Assembly (NCBI GenBank): GCA_023678885.1
Contig: CM043009.1
Location: forward strand, 15,679,117-15,743,116
Reading direction: 5' to 3'
Length of the DNA: 64,000 nt
Source: Pogostemon cablin
Lineage: Eukaryota > Streptophyta > Magnoliopsida > Lamiales > Lamiaceae
The notes under the pieces are model-generated. The model did not search any database. It saw only the letters and a program-made list of their open reading frames with translations, and was not told the origin of the DNA. Numbering within the stretch: the first letter of the stretch is position 1; each line of letters begins with the position of its first letter. Of this stretch, positions 1 through 12,305 are shown one piece after another. Made by a program: the position numbers and the translations under genes.

Positions 1-530
1 GGGGAGGTAAGTCATACCCTTCTTGTGCTTAGAACACTCATAGGGGGATACTTAAGAAATTGAGTAAAAAGAACCAACTTATGATCATAGTATCTTAAGG
101 GAATTGAGAGTAAGACATTCTTAGGAGATTTAGACTTGTAAAAGAGTCAAGAACCTAGTTGCATTGGCCATAGATATTAGGGGTAAAATTGTGATTGCTT
201 TTAGTCCACAAATTAATGAAATTCACCATCAAGAGTTATGCATATCTAGCTAGAGTCTTAAGCATGATTATGATTAGCCTTGCTCTCTTTTCAAGTGAAT
301 TCTACCTCCATTCCATTCATCATTTGTGTCTTTATTGATCATTTACTTTGTTAATTCAAATTCTTAGTTAATTGAGTAGAATAATAATTAGTAGCTTAAA
401 TATCAAAACCTTCAATCTATCATCCTTACAAAGCACAAATCAATAAAAAATCCGTATACAAGCCTAAGTTTACTTTCCCTTGGGACGACATACTTATAAA
501 TTTTGTTGCTTGGTCGCACGTGTACAACAA
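1..530. mobile_element. Possible edge of an LTR retrotransposon
   Basis: No coding frame survives. Near 478-525 the sequence reads like the part of plant Ty3/gypsy LTRs where a 'cttgggacgac' block is followed by a short spacer and a 'cacgtgtacaa' block. That resemblance is the only evidence. No LTR pair, PBS or target duplication is visible because the window starts inside the feature. It could equally be ordinary intergenic DNA. Confidence 0.3.
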
Positions 531-746
531 CGATAGAGTCTCTTACTCTAAAAATATTTTACTAGAAATGCGACTAAAAACAACTGTATAGTGGGATTGT
601 CTTTTCGATCCAAATCCAATCACTTGTCTTGACAACCAGCAGCTTCCATTTATAGATGGCTGCAGGCTCCAAATAATAAGTGGCTCGCGTGGGAGGTGTA
701 GAAACCACCCATGCAGACTCAAATAACCGCCCACTAAGAGAGGTAG

Positions 747-870
747 TTATTTTCGCCTTCTAGATCCTTTTAGAGCTTCCGGATCTTTCCAGTTTACTTC
801 AGGGTCTTCAAGGTCTGCGTTTGACTTAGTCTTTGCATCCAACACGTTCAGCACTTCAACCGCAACAGCC
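747..870 (-). pseudogene. Unidentified terminal-exon fragment
   Basis: Read on the minus strand, an acceptor-like ttgctttcag at 871-880 precedes an open frame. The frame runs through EVLNVLDAKTKSNADLEDPE and then WKDPEALKGSRRRK to a TAA at 747-749. The charged, C-rich-free tail with a basic end and the good acceptor look like the last exon of a real plant gene. Upstream of the acceptor the same frame meets a stop, as expected for an intron. No other exon can be linked to it. I do not recognise the family. It may be a relic left by element insertion on its downstream side. Confidence 0.35.
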
Positions 871-992
871 CTGAAAGCAACATTAAGCACAACACCAATC
901 GAAACAACAAACAACGTTAGTGGTTAATAAAATAACTGGTGGAGGACATGTGTGATTCCAAATGTGATGACACTAGTCTCAACACTACACAT

Positions 993-996
<4 letters not shown>

Positions 997-1032
<36 letters not shown>
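997..1032. repeat. (AT)n microsatellite
   Basis: An uninterrupted alternating AT tract of about 36 bases. Confidence 0.95.
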
Positions 1033-1033
<1 letters not shown>

Positions 1034-1036
<3 letters not shown>

Positions 1037-2489
1037 CCAATTAAACAAGAGAGATTTCTCCTATGACTAATTTACAACAGAGACACACTCATTCATCCCT
1101 ATTTCTCTTACACCTCTCTCTCTTCTTTTTTTTTCTACTCTCTTTTTGGCGATCAAAAATTGTGTTGATTCAAGATGGGCCTACCATCAATCCTGCCAAA
1201 ATCACTGTTCGGTTCACTTCATACTACGCTTGGGGATTTATGAAGAATCTAAAGCAAAATTATGAGTTATTGTTCTTAATTCCGATTCTGTGTGTGGATA
1301 TGCATATCGCCTTTTCATCTCTGGATCTTCTCTCTCTCCACGAGTACATTATTATTTCCTCGTCCTTTATAGCGTTTGTAGTTGAATTATGCATAATTTA
1401 GATGAATTTCGACCTGCAGACGGATTCTGTGAAGATAATGAATTAATGAAAGCGATGAAATTGTTCCTGTCTTGTGATATCAGCTTAATGATTATAACGA
1501 TCAGATTTAAAATTTTAATTAGAGTGCATTTAGAAATATAATTGGGATCTGTATATTTTATTATTTATAAAAAGTATTTACGTCTTCTCATATAAATATG
1601 TTTTTAATTTATAAATTATGAGATTCATTTAGTAGATTTGGGGTGCAAATAGTCACCCCTTTATTAAATCTACTTATTCCCAAAGCAAAAAAATTTATTA
1701 AATCTACTTATTCCCAAAGCAAACAACTCTTTTAGGTTTAGAATATTTAAGGGTATAATTATGTTCATAATAATTTTTAAAAGGGGAGCGTTCACATACT
1801 TTCACAAAAAAATTTGCTGTATATGATCTATTTCTCAATGGGTGTATCGAAATTTAGTACTATCATGTTCATGACAAACACTTATGTGCATTGTGTGTGA
1901 TCGAGTTCATCTTATACTCTAATTTTACTAAAATTATTCTTAAAATAATGAAAAAGTAATCTTTGAAGAGATCAAATTATGTTACTTCTCTCTAAACAAA
2001 TAAATAAATAAATATAAGTATATATGATATACAATATTTAATATCGATGACATTTATTTTTCATATAACATTAGTTGTCATGCTGAGCAGGAAAAAGAAA
2101 AGTACAATCCAAACACAATTAGAAGCAATCCAGAAAATTATACACACATACATACACACAAAGAAAGAAAGAAAATAATAGGAAGCACACATGATCAGTA
2201 GTGTTTGATTGAATAGGGCCATCATATACGGCACGGGACGTGCTGTGACATTTTGGTGTGACATCTCTTATAATATCTTCTCATTGAATGACACGTGGCG
2301 TTGTGGATAAATCCAATCCCTTGCCCCAAGGTTGACTGATTGACTTAGGGTATAGTTTCCCTTATTTCTCTTACATGTATTTCAAAATTATTTAATAATC
2401 AATCCGTCTCATACTCATTTTTATATTTATGCACATTAATTAATAAAAATCATTTTCTAATTTAATTTTAAGAGCAATACAGTATTTTA
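1034..2489. other. Gene-poor stretch
   Basis: A CT-rich leader-like stretch (1080-1150) is followed by a short frame from an ATG at 1169 that closes within about 22 codons. I could not identify it. The rest is AT-rich. It includes the tandem duplication listed separately and an AT-rich run up to the first MITE. No gene is supported. Confidence 0.6.
1661..1723. repeat. Short tandem duplication (34-bp period)
   Basis: The 29-base block starting ttattaaatctacttattcc occurs at 1661-1689 and again at 1695-1723 with no mismatch, separated by five A/T bases. Confidence 0.9.
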
Positions 2490-2720
2490 TACTCCCTCCG
2501 TCTGTCCGAAAGAGGATTTTTTTACTTTTGTGCACGTTGATTAAGAAGTATTATTATTTAATATGTAGTGGGTAGTTATATTAGTGGGAGTGTGGACCTC
2601 ATATTTTAGTTGTATTAGTGGGTGTGTGTGGGTCCCATGTGTATAAAAAGAAAATGATCCTCTTTGGAGCGGATGACCAAAATGAAAAATATATTCTCTT
2701 TCGAGCGGACGAAGGGAGTA
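2490..2720. mobile_element. Stowaway-like MITE 1
   Basis: The element opens TACTCCCTCCGTCTG and closes with the inverted form GACGAAGGGAGTA. A TA lies at each edge, as Tc1/Mariner-type Stowaway elements duplicate TA on insertion. At 231 bp it has no coding capacity. Its inner arms also pair (gagcggatgacc / gagcggacgaa). Open frames crossing it are accidental. Confidence 0.85.
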
Positions 2721-2730
2721 TGAGTGTATA

Positions 2731-3280
2731 TTGGGTGCACCCGGATGCAAGGGTGAATCCATATGTGCATAACTTTTTATTCTATTTTGTATACATGTTA
2801 TTCTATTTTGTATACGTGTTTTGTAATAATTGTATACTTTTTTCACACTAAATTTTTATTAAAAAAGCTAACATATATATGTGTATAACTTTTTATTCAA
2901 TAGTATATACATATTTTTTTTATAACTGTATATTTTTTACATTTAATTTTTTATTAAAAAAATTAACAACTAAATTGTATATATTTTTGTTTATAATTGT
3001 ATATGTTTTTGTTTATATTTGTATATGGGTACACTATAAGATAGGGTGCAATAAGATAGGATGCACCCGGATGCACAACCATTTTATATTGAAGAAATAC
3101 CAATTGCTCCTAATATTCTTGTTTATTATATACAATTAATACGCAGATACATAAAAGAGGTTTCAAAAAATGGAGATATTGATGGGCGTGAAACATATAC
3201 AAACACTGACTTTTATTTTTGTATAGTAATTATAGTAAGTAGATTTTCCCATTCAGGTAAGAAAACCGGGTGCACCACTC
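2731..3280. repeat. GTGCACCCGG-bounded AT-rich repeat
   Basis: The block gtgcacccggatgca occurs at about 2735-2749 and, as atgcacccggatgcac, at 3061-3076. An inverted form (ccgggtgcacc) lies at 3267-3277. Between them are diverged repeats of 'ataactttttattc..ttgtatac'. The same GTGCACCCGGG core forms the ends of the clear 9-bp-duplication element at 13857. A decayed relative is therefore possible, but no target duplication was found. Confidence 0.35.
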
Positions 3281-3574
3281 TTCTGCCCTGTCAAAGAAAT
3301 AAATTGAAATGAAAATAGTTTAACCTGCATAATGAAAATAGATTTTTTTTCCCCCTAAAAATTGACACATTTACTTTTCAGTATATGGTACGGCACATAA
3401 AATAATTAATTTATTTTCATGGGTTCACCTACACCTCTAATACTAATTACAAATTGCACATTAAATATTATTTCTCTTACTTTACATTATATTAAATTAT
3501 TATACTTTTTAATTTCCGTATAAAAAAAATATGATAACTACCCTACAGTAATTAAAAGTGATATATGTAACTGA

Positions 3575-4905
3575 TCACATAGGCTGGAGTTTAGCCCACA
3601 GCTGGGGAAGTGATTCCTTCGTCTCCTCTATGAATTCCTGGGGCATGCTTGTCAGCCTGAACCTCTCGAGTTCTTTAAGGTTGTTTAGTTGATGAGGGAG
3701 CATTTTGAAGCTGCCACATGATCTAATTTCGAATTCTTTCAGACAAGGCATTGATCCTTCCTCCAGTTGCCACTTCTCCAGATTTTCCATATTCCAAATG
3801 TAAATTACTTTCAACTGTGGGAAATCTCCTTTGGAGCAACGAATGGTTGGGCAGAGCAAAGAGTGAGCCAATAGCCGAAGGATTTGGAGGTTGGGAAGGG
3901 CTCCCAGGGATTCCATGTGATGTCGGTGAGACTCCGAGGGAATGTAACAACCACAGGAGGGTCCAATCTTCCCAGCAAATAGAGTGTGGAGAGATGTTTA
4001 TTATTGTGCAGTGTAGTTAAATGGAGATGAGCAGGTGCACCTAGCCTATCTCGTGATTTAAACCTCAAGGACTTGAGATGTTCCAGTGTTGATATCCATT
4101 TGTTGACTGCTTTGAGTTGTTTGGAGATTTCATAGGATGAGGTAGGACTAGGAGCGCACGACAATCCTAGTTTCTCGTCGCAGTATCTAATCCTCCGTCC
4201 ACATGGGTATCCTCCTCTATCAAGGCAGTGTTTGTAGATGAGCGAAACAAAAGACTTCAGATGGGGGGCGAGGAGGAAGAAGAGTGATGTATGTGTGCTT
4301 TACATCTAGTACTTGGGAGTTTGCGGAGTGAGTTGAATACCCCCTCCAGAGAATGCATTTGTGGAGGAGTTTGCTTCCTTCTCGAGTATCAAAAGACACA
4401 AACAAGCTTACATTCCCATAACTTGAAGAAGTGAGCTTTATGGGCTTCCTCCAACCACTTATCCCTGGTGCCAGGTTTCAGTGAGCAGGACTGCACTTCT
4501 CCATTGATCTTTTTCTTTGCAGCAACAGCAGACGTATTAGATCATCCAGGCATTTCCCAGGAGTAACCCGAATTCGAAAGGTACGTTCAGACCATAAGGC
4601 CATCAATCTTCTTGTGGGCACTCTGCAGGAAATAATAGAAAGTAATTCCCCGATAAAGATGTCCAACTTTGTTTATCAGCATGAATACATGTTTAATCCT
4701 GTATATGGGATTTTTCTTCTTCATATTATTATTACACAAAAATTGCACAATTATATGGTCTGCTTCCACAATGCATTCTTTTAGCCGTCTCACAACTTCA
4801 TCCTCAGGAGGTAGCTGCCACCCAACCTCCTTCACTCTCTCCTCTAATATTCCCACAGCCCGCTTCCACCTTCCCAAAACTGCACACTCCATTCTCCACA
4901 CAACA
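3575..4905 (-). pseudogene. CC-LRR disease-resistance gene remnant lacking NB-ARC
   Basis: Minus-strand frames read first a coiled-coil-like N-terminus (about 4905-4480, including EDEVVRRLKECIVEADHII, like the Rx-type CC 'AEDII' motif). They then go straight into leucine-rich repeats (about 4405-3575). LRR signatures include ISTLEHLKSLRF, HLSTLYLLGRLDPP, LGALPNLQILRLLAHSLL, FPQLKVIYIWNMENLEKW and LNNLKELERFRLTSMPQEF, ending in a TGA at 3575-3577. At least three frame changes break the reading. No P-loop, GLPL or MHD motif exists between the two parts, so the nucleotide-binding domain is deleted. Intact CNL proteins are several times longer. In plants such proteins sense pathogen effectors in the cytoplasm; this copy cannot. 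The LRR call is firm and the CC call is moderate. Confidence 0.75.
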
Positions 4906-5289
4906 CACCTTAATTCTCTCTATTTCACCCAACCTGCTTGCATCTACTTCTCACCTTTTTATTTGCCTCTATTGAAAATAATTTAAATTCAAACCAACAC
5001 AAACTCTTGCTTTCTACTTTTACTTTTACTATCCTTTTGCTTAACTCATTAATTCACGAATCATTCTTCAAATTTATTTAAAATTAAAATACTCTCTTTC
5101 TATAACAATTTCCTCTTTTTTTCTTTTTAATTTATTTAAAATTAAAACTTTTTTTTAACATTGGAAATTTCGTTGGTAAATTAGTGACGGTTTGACAATA
5201 AAAATTGAAGATGCCACTGTTTTGCAGGAAGCTTATTCCTTCTTTGGGACGTAGCTATTTGCAGATTTGATTCTTCGCTTCCAATATAA

Positions 5290-6015
5290 GAAAACCAGTG
5301 TTTCTGCTTTAAAGAAACTGAGTTGGGATAAGGTTTTCAAAATCGTTGAGTTTGAACTCGGATTGATCTAAGATTTGTTTTACACCAAGGGGTTTCTACT
5401 CCATACCTCACATTGGCTCTTCCTCGAGTTGTCTGTGGATTTTCGCTGCGTTCGTCGCCAAGAAAGCTTACCCAAAAATAGAGCTGATCATCACCTATAT
5501 TTTGTTGGTAGGTGCTATTCTTATAGAAATGTATGCAGTAGTGATAGTTTTGTCTTCGGATTGGCTGATCATGATTTAGTTAAGTGGGGAGTGGTTGTCT
5601 GTGCCTAAGTGGATAAGGAAACTCAAGAGCCCCATTGTCTTAACAATATGCAAGATTGTGTCATTTTTTAGATACTTGCATGTAGTGACAACTGAAATGA
5701 GGTGGTCTAATGCAATGGGTCAATTAATATAATGTCTTGAACTGTTGCCTCGAAAAAGAACCGAAGTTTGCTAAAGTCCATCAGTACTTAGACAAGTACT
5801 TGTTTTGGAATCGTGTAAGCGTTCCGAAAGGCTTGAAGGCCTTGATTTTTGATGAGCTGTTGAAACGTGTTAAGGGTGATGATGCAGAGAAGAAGCTGGG
5901 TAGATATAGGGGGAACAAGATTATGCTAGATCAAATGGAATGTTTTGACAAGATTGATGAAATAGAGTTTGATCATAGTGTTCTTATATGGCATATGGCT
6001 ACCATATTCTGCTAG
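5290..6015 (+). pseudogene. DUF4220/DUF594 family pseudogene
   Basis: Frames on the plus strand reproduce the middle of this plant membrane-protein family in order. They are ALKKLSWDKVFKIVEFELG, YTKGFLLH, a hydrophobic segment (IELIITYILLVGAILIEMYA), then VLSSDWL, PKWIRKLKSPIVLTICKIV, TTEMRWSNAMGQL and KVHQYLDKYLF. A DUF594-like end follows (EFDHSVLIWHMATIFC). One in-frame stop follows FELGLI, and at least three frameshifts separate the pieces. Both the N-terminal membrane segments and the region after the HSVLIWHMAT motif are missing. The family's function is poorly known. Only the family resemblance is claimed. Confidence 0.75.
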
Positions 6016-6779
6016 GAAGTGGACAAAGAAGGAGACGATGAAAAAAGATCATATGGTTGGATGAGTTCAATGTTCCACCCCCTTCCCACCCCAGTTCCTC
6101 CCTTCTCACTCTAAATTCGGCGATGTGTTCGATACGGGAAATGATACAGATTTCTTAAAAATTTATACCGAAAGTTCTTTACGGATTTTTATAAATAAAA
6201 AATCCAACACCATATCGAATTTCGATTTGGTAACGGTATGGTTTTCTTATAATTTGATACGTTTCGGAATGGATTTTCAGTTATATTTAGATCAGTATGG
6301 TTCAAATCGGTGTGGTTCTATGTAAGGGATTTAACAAACAAATTCATTTACAAAATGTTTAATTTCTTTTGTAATGTTTATTTTTAAAATAATATTATAT
6401 AAATGTTGATTAATAATCAGTGATTTTATAAGCACATTTAAAACAAATTAAAATATTAATTGTGAATATATTTTAAAATTTATTTAAAAATATTATAGCT
6501 AATATTATATACAAACAATTATTTAATATACTAATCCTATCATATTATATAATTAAAGAAAATAAATTTATAGAAATAAGAATTTATGCATTTATAAATA
6601 AAAATTAAATAAATAATAATATTTTAATTAATATCTAAAGTGAATGATGATCAATTTTATAATATACAAAATATAAATTATTAAAAATAAATAAATATTA
6701 TTTAAGTATGATGAATTAAGTTATTCATTATTGAGTTTTAATAGGGTATAAAAGTTTATTTTAAAGTACATATGTATTC
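6016..6779. other. AT-rich stretch without genes
   Basis: It opens with a C-rich patch (6077-6110), followed by very AT-rich DNA. Scattered 'cggta/cgatttgg' motifs near 6120-6310 resemble the subterminal motifs of the element at 6780-6921. No coding sequence is recognised. Confidence 0.5.
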
Positions 6780-6921
6780 GGTTTTTCGGTTTGTTACGGT
6801 TTATTAGACGATATCCAAGTTCATACCATAAAAATATTTCGATTTGATTCGATTCGGGAAAGTCGAATAATCAACGAATTTTTTTCAATTTGATACTTTT
6901 TCGGTTCGTTTTCGGTACGGG

Positions 6922-8891
6922 TGATGCGCGTTTTGTTTGCACTCAAAATTAATCCCCAAGTATATTAAGGATATCAGTTGCAGCTTAAGCAAGCGGCCAA
7001 GTAAATTATCAAACCCAAAGGACGGCGTATTATCAATTTAATTATTAACTAAATTAATTAAGACGAAAGGCAATTCAGTTTGAGGTTTGATTATCAACTA
7101 CTAAACAATTAATTAAAATAACAAATAAAATAAATAACACTAGAAGAATACGAAAGTGGATAAGTAGGAGAATAAGTAGCTCTAGGATAATCCAGTTTCA
7201 CTCATTAATCTCCCTTTCATGTGCTGATGTCTGACTCTACCTTGTGGAATATGGACGCATCACTAAACCACGCATATCTACTCTATAGATACAAGTAAAC
7301 ATGCGTGTAACACGTGTGAATAACCTCGGAGTAAGAGATATAATTCCACCCCCTTTCTAGGTACTATCAATATCAATTATTTCCTTGGTCAATTGGTACT
7401 CTAATCTCATATGATCTCCCTTTATAGGTACTATAAAATTATCATCTTTATCCTACTTAATAACCCGAATTCAATTCAATTATTAAGCATTCATATATGA
7501 TAGTTCTAATGAAGCTTTGGAGTCTCCTCACTTAGAATCATAATATGAAATCATGTTCAGCGGTGAAAGCACTCAATCTACAACCAAGATATATATTCAG
7601 ACTCTATATACCAATTGAAGATACACAAAACGACCGTGAATATGGATTAAGAAAGTATAATCATATATAAAATAAATTCACAAGTAATGTTGTACGGAGT
7701 TTACACACAAAAGTTCAATTAATTCGTAAAAACCTTTACAACCCTGTTCTATCAAAAAGGCTCTAGCCCATAATGTTACGAAGAATAATCATGGGCGTTG
7801 GATAGATCTTACCCAGATGTCTGGAAAATTACAAGATAAATTAGGAAATGAATAAAACCCTATATGCAGGAGTCGTCGCGTCCTTCTCCGTCTTGAATCC
7901 TCCTCTTAGTTCTCCTCTTGATTCCACAGACGAATATTCAAAGTGATAGATGGATGGAGAAAAAGATGTGGATGATGGTTGTGGGGTGATCCCCCCTTGT
8001 GGGGTGTAGGATGATTTGTGTTCTCTCTCCAATTCAATCTGACTCTATGATGATTAATGATGTGATTTACATCTCCTTCTATACTTGTAAGTTCTCCTTA
8101 TAGGCCTTGGATGGGCTTTTACTTGAGACATACTCCAAATTTGGTAAAAGAAACTCGAAACTACCAAAAATAGCATCAGCGACATTCTGCTCGACCAAGC
8201 CTTCAGAAGTCAAACAAATCTTCCAAGTCGAGCAATGGTCGAGCAAGCTCTCTGTAAGTTTCTGCACATTTTGCTCGACTTGACCTCTTCCGCTCGACCA
8301 AAATAATTCTGTCGAGCAAGCTTCCATTGGTCGAGCAAGCTTGCGCAGTCTCACCGTTTCGCGCATAACTTCCATATCCGAACTTTGATTTGAGTAATTC
8401 TTGCACTCACGTGATTCTCTCTTCCTTGGCTTTCTATCCATATAAAGAACTCTCTGAAAACCCAGTATTTGAATGTATAACAAGTCACGCAAAGTGACAC
8501 ACCGTTCTGTTTGGCACAGCTTGCGCGATGTCACCACTTTGATCATAACTTTCTCGTTTGGAATCCGATTGAAGTGTTCTTTACGCCAAAATGACCCTCT
8601 CTTTTGTAGCTCTCTATCTATATATCACATTTCTAGTTTGGAGCTCCACACAAATAAAGAATAATTACACAAATTGGACGTGCATTTCAGAGCATCCTTG
8701 CACAAATTGCACATTTTCTCCAACTTGGCACTTTTGATCCCTTTTTCCACCTAAAACATAATAAAACACCCCAAGTGCACCTTTTTCTCACATATATTGA
8801 ATATAGGATACTTGTGCTAATATAAGACAACAATTCTCGTCAAACAGATGTTAAATTGAAAACTAAAATACGCTTATTTTCACTCTCATCA
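6922..8891 (-). mobile_element. Solo LTR, Athila-like family B
   Basis: It starts TGATGCGCGTTTT and ends CTCTCATCA, giving 1,970 bp. It matches along its length the 1,969-bp LTR at 58295-60263. Shared blocks include 'ccaccccctttctaggtactat', 'aaaacgaccgtgaatatgg' and the GGTCGAGC motif cluster. No internal domain follows on either side, so this is the usual product of recombination between two LTRs. The flanking pentamers are acggg and actgg, which agree at four of five positions, consistent with an aged 5-bp duplication. The minus strand is assigned by comparison with element B. Confidence 0.85.
8195..8345. repeat. GGTCGAGC/GCTCGACC motif cluster in solo LTR
   Basis: About nine copies of GTCGAGCA or its complement GCTCGACC lie within 150 bp, spaced roughly 15-25 bp apart and in both orientations. 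Neighbouring opposite copies can pair into short hairpins, for example gctcgaccaaa..ctgtcgagc. The equivalent part of the LTR at 59573-59710 has the same array. Confidence 0.8.
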
Positions 8892-9004
8892 ACTGGTTCA
8901 GTAATACCCAATTACCATGCACAGACCTAGTACAAACTACTCCTTTGATTATTTTTTATTTTTAGTTTTTTTTCGTTTTTTTTTCAAATTTAATTTTAGA
9001 GTTT

Positions 9005-9261
9005 AGAATATATTTTTCCTCTAGAATTTAGAGTATAATTGTAATTTAACCCTTATGATTTAGGGTATAATTTATTCCTAATATTTAGGGTATAATTATA
9101 ATTTTATCATTGTGGCTTAAGGGATAATTTATCCTTAAGGTCTAGGGTATAATTGTTATTTTTTTACCCTTATTGTTTAGGATATAATTTATCCCTAGGG
9201 TTTAAGGTTTATGGTATAATTGTAATTTTACCCTTATGGTATAGGGTATAATTTAACCTTA
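9005..9261. repeat. TTTAGGGTATAATT array, left part
   Basis: Diverged repeats of 'tttagggtataattgtaatttaaccctt(a/g)tgg' occur about every 30-60 bp. The unit contains TTTAGGG, the plant telomere heptamer, but always embedded in longer AT-rich text, so it is not a telomeric array. The array continues at 10707 beyond the inserted element, and a related array lies at 33450-33650. Confidence 0.75.
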
Positions 9262-9483
9262 TGTTGTGTTTTGATTGAGTCATTTCAAATTAAATGGATT
9301 TGAAAATGAGTGGATTTTAAATCAATTCATTTGAATTCCACTATTTAGATAAATTATAGGTTTTTGAAATGATTCAAATCCATAATTCAACAATTATTTT
9401 TAAAATAGTATTTTATATATAATAAATAAAAATAATAAAATTTTATTATATTAAATATTAAAAACTAAAATTTTATTAAAAAA

Positions 9484-9925
9484 AAAATTTTTTGGAACTC
9501 TACCACCTAGCCTACCCTCTACCCACCCCCTCCTCCCAAAAAAATTTTTCTTTATAAAATTTTGGATTTTAATATTTAAATAATAAAAATATTACCACTC
9601 ATCTCCTACACCCTATCCAACCCCCACCCTCGGCCACCCACCAAATTTTTTCTTTAAAAAAAATTTAGATTTTAATATTTAAATATTAAAAATATTACCA
9701 TCTAACCCTACCCCTATCCACCCACCCTCCACCCACCCCTCACCAACCGCCAATTTTTTTAAAAAAAATAGATTTTAATATTTATATAATAAAAATATTA
9801 CAATCCAACCCTACCCCCTATCCACCCACCACCCCCCACAACCCCGTCACCCGCTAAATTTTTTTTTTTAAAAAATTAATATTTAAATAATAAAAATATT
9901 ACCACTCAACCCTACCCACCCACTT
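9484..9925. repeat. Left arm: C-rich/AT tandem repeats
   Basis: About four and a half units of roughly 100-115 bp. Each has a C-rich tract (for example ctatccacccaccctccacc) followed by an AT block containing 'attttaatatttaaataataaaaatattac'. The C-rich tracts differ in length and sequence more than the AT blocks do. Confidence 0.85.
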
Positions 9926-9959
9926 ACCCCCTGCCATCACCCCACGCCTATGGATGGAT

Positions 9960-10400
9960 GGATAGGCTGGGTGGTAATATTTTTATTAATTAAATATTAA
10001 AATCTTTTTTTTTTAATTTGGGTGGAGGGGGTGGTAGGAGATGGGGTGGGTGGATAGGAAGGGTAGGGTTAATGGTAATACTTTTATTATTTAAATAATA
10101 ATAAAATCTAAAAATTTATTTAATTTTTTTTTTGGGTTGGGGGGTGGGGGAGAGGGGGGAAAGGGTGGGGTGTGTGGGTAGGGCCGTAGGGGTATGGTTG
10201 GGTGGTAATATTTTTATTATTTAAATATTAAAATCTAAAATTAAAAAAATTAGAGGGTGTGGGTGGGTAGGTGGGGTGGATAGGGGTAAGGGTTGTGTAG
10301 TAATATTTTTATTATTTAAATATTAAAATTTAAAGTTTTATAAAAAAAACTTTGGGGGGAAGGGGTGCGGGGTAGGTTGGGTGGGGTGTGTAGGGGTAGA
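9960..10400. repeat. Right arm: G-rich/AT tandem repeats, inverted
   Basis: About four units that are the reverse complement of the left-arm units. Each has the block 'gtaatatttttattatttaaatattaaaat' followed by a G-rich tract (for example gggttggggggtgggggaga). The two arms could pair into a hairpin of about 400 bp per arm. The G-runs are also compatible with quadruplex formation on this strand. Confidence 0.85.
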
Positions 10401-10706
10401 CTTGGTTGTAGGGTTTATAATTAAAAAATATATTTTTATATCTTTTTTAATTAATTTATTAATTTTATATAATATTTTTATATATAAATATATCAATTAC
10501 ACAACGTAAGGATTTCAAATGACATGATTTGAGTAAGGATTTAAAATCTATTAAAAAAACAACTAAAAAAATTCAAAAAATCAAATCCATGATTTAAAAT
10601 CTTGGATTTATAAATCTATTGATTTCAAATGGCATCCAAACATGAAGGAGAGATTTGAGGGAGTGATTATAAATCTCTCCTTAAATCCTTCCATCCAAAC
10701 ACAACC

Positions 10707-10860
10707 TTAGAGTTTAGGGTTTATGGTATAATCGTAATTTTACCCTTGTGGTTTATGATATATATGGGGATTTACTCCTAAGATTTAGGGTATAATTGTA
10801 ATCTAACTCTTGTGGTTTGGAGTATAATCTACTTATAGGATTTAGGGTATAATGATCTTT
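10707..10860. repeat. TTTAGGGTATAATT array, right part
   Basis: Continuation of the 9005-9261 array ('gagtttagggtttatggtataatcgtaattttaccctt'). Together they show that the foldback element inserted into the array. Confidence 0.7.
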
Positions 10861-10876
10861 TACGTATAATAAATTA

Positions 10877-11020
10877 AAAAAGGACAAAAAAAACATTAAT
10901 GAATGAGGAAAATTTAATTAGAGAAGTGAGAACCACATGTTCCACCATGAAAAAGGACAAAAAAAATTAATGAATGAGGGAAATTTAATTAGAGAAGTGA
11001 GAACCACATGTTCCACCATG
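10877..11020. repeat. Tandem duplication, 73-bp period
   Basis: The block from aaaaaggacaaa to ccaccatg occurs at 10877-10949 and again from 10950. It differs by a two-base indel and one or two substitutions. Confidence 0.9.
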
Positions 11021-12305
11021 ATTTGGTGGGATGATTCCATCCAAGTTGCATTCTTATTTATGTAATATACATACTTTTAACAGATCTCACAAATTGTCTT
11101 AAGTAAATAACGTCTTACAAGAAACTTTGTCTTTAAATAAATTATATGTATCATAATAATATCTTAAATTAATAACACATGCCTTGAAATTTGATCATTT
11201 GTAGGTTATTTATGTTATTATAAAATATATTAATAGGACCTCGTTAAATAGTCATAATAGAAAATGGTAAATGTGTAAATTATATGAAAGAATAAATATC
11301 AAATTACAAATATATCCTTCCACACACTATCTCCCTCATTTATTCATCTATATTTTCAAGATTTTATATTATCGTTTTCAACAATGACAAATGTGTAAAT
11401 AATAGGAAAGAACAAATACCAAATGATTAAATCTATACAGCTCAAATTGATCCAACTCAATAAGGTTAAAATGGTCAATTTTAGGTTATTAATATTTTTA
11501 CTAGACAAAATTACCCTTATCATCATAATTCTTTATTTAATTAAGTTTTCCTGCCATTAATATTTGAATTCAATAATGCAATTAATGTTTAAGTCTTGGA
11601 TATATCAATCAATCATTGATTACACGTTATTTTTTATTTTATAAACTTACATGTATTTATCTAGTTATCTAAATTAATTAAATAAATATTTATTTAATCA
11701 GTTAAAGAAAAAAATTATTTTATCATATAATCAGTTTGAGCAATCTATAATTAATTCAAAACTTTTTGTGATAATAATCGGTTAATGCAATGATTTTTTT
11801 TCAAAATTAATTTATTAATTAAAATTTATTTATTTTTATTAATTCTTCCATCTGTAAATAATTATTTTATTAATTAATACGAAACCTCACAATACGTGAA
11901 GATCATCGAATTTTTTATGGGACTATTTGTACATTCAAACTGGCTAAACGTACGTATTCAAAAAATAATTAAATTAAAATATTCATAATTAATAAAATAT
12001 AAATATTTTTATAATTAAGATTTCATTGTGTATTGGTTGGAGTACCCGAACGATGTATTCGTTTTGAGCAATGGAACGGTCCTTGAGAGATGGTGATATC
12101 CAAATGTGCGAGTGAACATTTATTTTTCAATTTACACAAATCATCATCAAGCACGCATATTATGGCACAAACATGATTATAACACGTAACTGAAATTTTA
12201 GGAATTTATAATTTAAAAGATTAAAAAATATATTTTCCTAATTAAATTAATTATATCATAACGTGTCTTAAAATATTTCAATTTAAAAATATAATTTTAA
12301 TTAAA
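11021..12305. other. AT-rich intergenic DNA
   Basis: No gene is seen. Parts of 11210-11480 resemble 34690-34890 ('ctatattttca..atattatcgttt', 'gatcaatttgatcc'-like text), suggesting copies of one dispersed repeat family. Confidence 0.5.

Larger units (their letters stand above)
6120..8935. mobile_element. Decayed CGGT-rich element split by a solo LTR
   Basis: From about 6120, and densely at 6780-6921, the DNA carries 'tttcggt/ttcggttcg/cggtacggg' motifs. These are like the subterminal repeats at the ends of the hAT element at 45607-50376. The motif series breaks exactly at the solo LTR (6922) and resumes after it at 8892 (actggttcagtaatacccaa ...). I infer a non-autonomous, hAT-like element into which the LTR element inserted. 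Neither terminal inverted repeat nor target duplication was found, so the borders are approximate. Confidence 0.35.
9262..10706. mobile_element. Foldback-type non-autonomous element, Harbinger-like ends
   Basis: The left end, tgttgtgttttgattgag, is mirrored by the right end, whose complement reads ggttgtgtttggatggaa. TTA lies on both outer sides (9259-9261 and 10707-10709). PIF/Harbinger elements duplicate TTA/TAA. Subterminal 'gattt(c/g)aaat' blocks follow at both ends. The interior holds two arrays in opposite orientation (see the two arm entries) around a centre near 9945. There is no coding sequence, so any movement would need transposase from elsewhere. The superfamily assignment rests on end sequence and TSD only. 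Confidence 0.7.
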